Assembly (NCBI GenBank): GCA_031763025.1
Contig: JASSKH010000004.1
Span: 3,472,001 to 3,536,000, forward strand
Reading direction: 5' to 3'
Source: Macrocystis pyrifera
Taxonomy: Eukaryota > Sar > Phaeophyceae > Laminariales > Laminariaceae
Length of the DNA stretch: 64,000 nucleotides
The position numbers were made by a program, and so were the translations under genes. The notes below the pieces were generated by a model, which had not been told where the DNA came from, did not search any database, and saw only the letters and a list, made by a program, of their open reading frames with translations. Numbering within the stretch: position 1 is the stretch's first letter; each line of letters begins with the position of its first letter. This document shows positions 62,230 through 64,000 of the stretch, piece after piece.

Positions 62230-63490
62230 GTAGAACATGCCCATGCTACTCGTGCCGCCTACTGGTGCAGCTAGCTGGTAAGAACGTGGTCTTCCTTGGT
62301 ATTCTTTTTGTTGTTTTGTTGTTTTTGTTTTTGCGCTCTATCCTCTGTGTTTTTCATTTTTTTCTTCCTCTTCCTTTCTTCTTTTGATAAGCCTTAAGAC
62401 AGGAGTCGTGTGGCGTATAGGTGGATGACGAGCCTGCTTTGCTTGTTTCGTAATTGTCTGACGCCGAGGGGCGGGGCACCGCTGACGAACGCAGGACGGA
62501 GACGGCAGACAGGGTTGTAGCAAGGTCCCAAGCGGACATTAATAGTAGGGAGAACCTGGCTGCTATGCTACTCGCACCACAAAACTGCTGCCGCTACCTG
62601 GAGGGTACTTTGTGCTTCGGTTTGCCTGTTATTCTCCCTCTTGTTGGTTCTTGTCTCACACTTGGTTTTTTTTTATAAGTAGAGTGGCGTTTTTTTGTTT
62701 ATTTTTAGCGCTTTTTTTTTCAAATGTCTGCCACATCCCCTGCCATGGGGAGGCACTGCAGTTTTTTTTTTTTTTTCTTGTTCTTTCCTTTCTCTCTTTC
62801 GATGTGTTTTCTGTTTTTACTTGTTTTTGTTTTTCCTTGTTTTTTCTTTCGTTTTTTTTCTCTCTTTCATATAATGTGTATGTCGTGCCTGTCATATCCA
62901 GTATGATGGCTTGGCGTTGCATCGTGCCTACTGCTGTGCTTACTCCTTACCAGGTACGTAACAATGTACAGCAGTATTAGTGTACGAACAACACAATTAT
63001 TAATAATCGTATCTCCGTGGCGTAGCTTTGTGACCACATAGTAACTTGTGTCTCTCTAGGATTGAAGAATCGGCAAGGACACTGGTTGTGCTGGATGTCG
63101 ACGGGTAGAAAGAACGGAGAACACACACAACTAAACTACTAGTGTCAGCACACAGCAAGCAGTAGTACAGCAGTATTCATCATAGTTACTGCTGTTGCAT
63201 GACCACGTGTACAAGTAGTCGCACGACCACACGCACAATGCGCAGTCAGTCAGAGTCAGTCGCGGTGTATTTGTTAGCTCAGGTGACGGGTCCACGAATG
63301 AATGAACCCCCTTCTGCTTCTTTGTTGTACCTGGTGGAGGGGTGGGTGGGGCGGTGGACGGTGGGGCGCACAACGAACGGACAACGAACGGAGAGACAGG
63401 GCGACGGACGGCAAAATCAGAAGAAGAAAAAATGAAGCGCGGCGTCGGTTCTGAGTGTACAGCCAGAAATTATGTACCTGGTACGTACAA
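62230..63490. other. T-rich region, no gene recognised
   Basis: Long T runs give phenylalanine-rich or lysine-rich open frames that are compositional. Nothing else supported. Confidence 0.35.
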
Positions 63491-63497
63491 CTATTAC

Positions 63498-63606
63498 TAT
63501 TACGGAGGTCCATAGTTAATAGGACCCATGGTGTACATAAAAAACCATATATTTACGTATTTTTACTAACAAAATTTGGTCCCATTAACTATGGACCCCC
63601 GTAATA
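63498..63606 (-). mobile_element. TA-MITE copy 14
   Basis: TATTACGGAGGTCCATAGTT to TATGGACCCCCGTAATA, core reversed. Confidence 0.93.
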
Positions 63607-63817
63607 GTAATATTTATGGTACGACAGCAGTAAGGAGGAGTAAATGTACGAGCATCTATCCGACAGGTATATCTAAAAGACTCGACCTTACATGTTGTTG
63701 TTGTTGTTGTTATTGTTTTCTTCACAGTATAGACTACGAGTGAGTATGTGTTGTACTATTAATAACAATATTAATACTACAGCACTACGAGTATTCATCA
63801 TTTATTATGGTCAAAAA

Positions 63818-64000
63818 GGTACGACCTGGAAGTTATTGTTTGTGAATGAAGTATTTTTTCTCGGCGGAATAGGTCCGACCTGGAAGTCATTTTGTTTGTG
63901 AATGAAGTATTTTTTCTCGGTAGAAAAGGTACGACCTGGAAGTCATTGTTTGTTTGTGAATGAAGTATTTTTTCTCGGATAGAAAAGGTACGACCTGGAA
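63818..64000 (+). repeat. Tandem repeat, 54-59-bp unit, running off the window
   Basis: Units start GGTACGACCTGGAAGT at 63818, 63872, 63928 and 63987, each continuing TGTGAATGAAGTATTTTTTC. The unit length grows from 54 to 59 through TTTG and TA insertions. The array continues beyond the window. Confidence 0.93.

Overview
This is a eukaryotic nuclear window. It is intron-rich, gene-poor and crowded with repeats. Coding sequence is cut into short GC-richer exons with GT-AG junctions, separated by introns of up to 9 kb that are full of transposons, microsatellites, G/C homopolymers and short palindromic elements. The style fits a photosynthetic stramenopile such as a brown alga, but that is a guess: no marker gene in the window fixes the taxon.

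Two host genes could be reconstructed from exons, using matching splice phases and family motifs. On the minus strand, 14028 to 923, four phase-0 exons encode a complete dithiol glutaredoxin of about 118 residues (CPFC active site, cis-proline segment, GGCDD). On the plus strand, 39154 to about 59267, nine to eleven exons encode a Las1-family pre-rRNA (ITS2) endoribonuclease with the N-terminal W-rich motif, the HEPN RHxxxH motif and the C-terminal PCPIG motif. No function could be given to anything between them (14.1-39.1 kb) or after them (59.3-64 kb) apart from transposon remnants and a few exon-like fragments.

Glutaredoxin intron 1 contains a complete Ty3/gypsy chromovirus (8139-13898) inserted antisense. 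It has two identical 232-bp LTRs, a 4-bp target duplication and one uninterrupted gag-pol-chromodomain frame, so the insertion is very recent and possibly active. Its right end lies 49 bp from glutaredoxin exon 1. An older, internally deleted chromovirus lies at about 31129-32110, with a related solo LTR at 37492.

Fourteen copies of a ~109-bp, TA-flanked, near-palindromic MITE are present; eleven of them lie in introns of the Las1 gene. A different 1.2-kb TIR element (33603-34838), carrying a 16-bp minisatellite, interrupts one arm of a ~1-kb inverted duplication. The other arm, at 45.3-46.5 kb, preserves the empty site and so proves the insertion and its AAT duplication.

Layout: 0.9-14.0 glutaredoxin and the chromovirus; 14.0-22 dispersed repeats, a 256-bp tandem duplication and one exon-like ORF; 22.9-23.5 spacerless palindrome and hairpins; 23.7-25.75 degenerate CCTGT pentamer; 25.75-27.7 fold-back repeats; 29.5-30.1 triplicated unit; 30.8-32.1 chromovirus remnant; 32.6-35.2 inverted duplication, TIR element and Pol III-like sequence; 35.6-38.5 TATCGATA satellite; 39.15-59.27 Las1; 59.3-64 MITEs, one coding-like fragment and a terminal tandem repeat.
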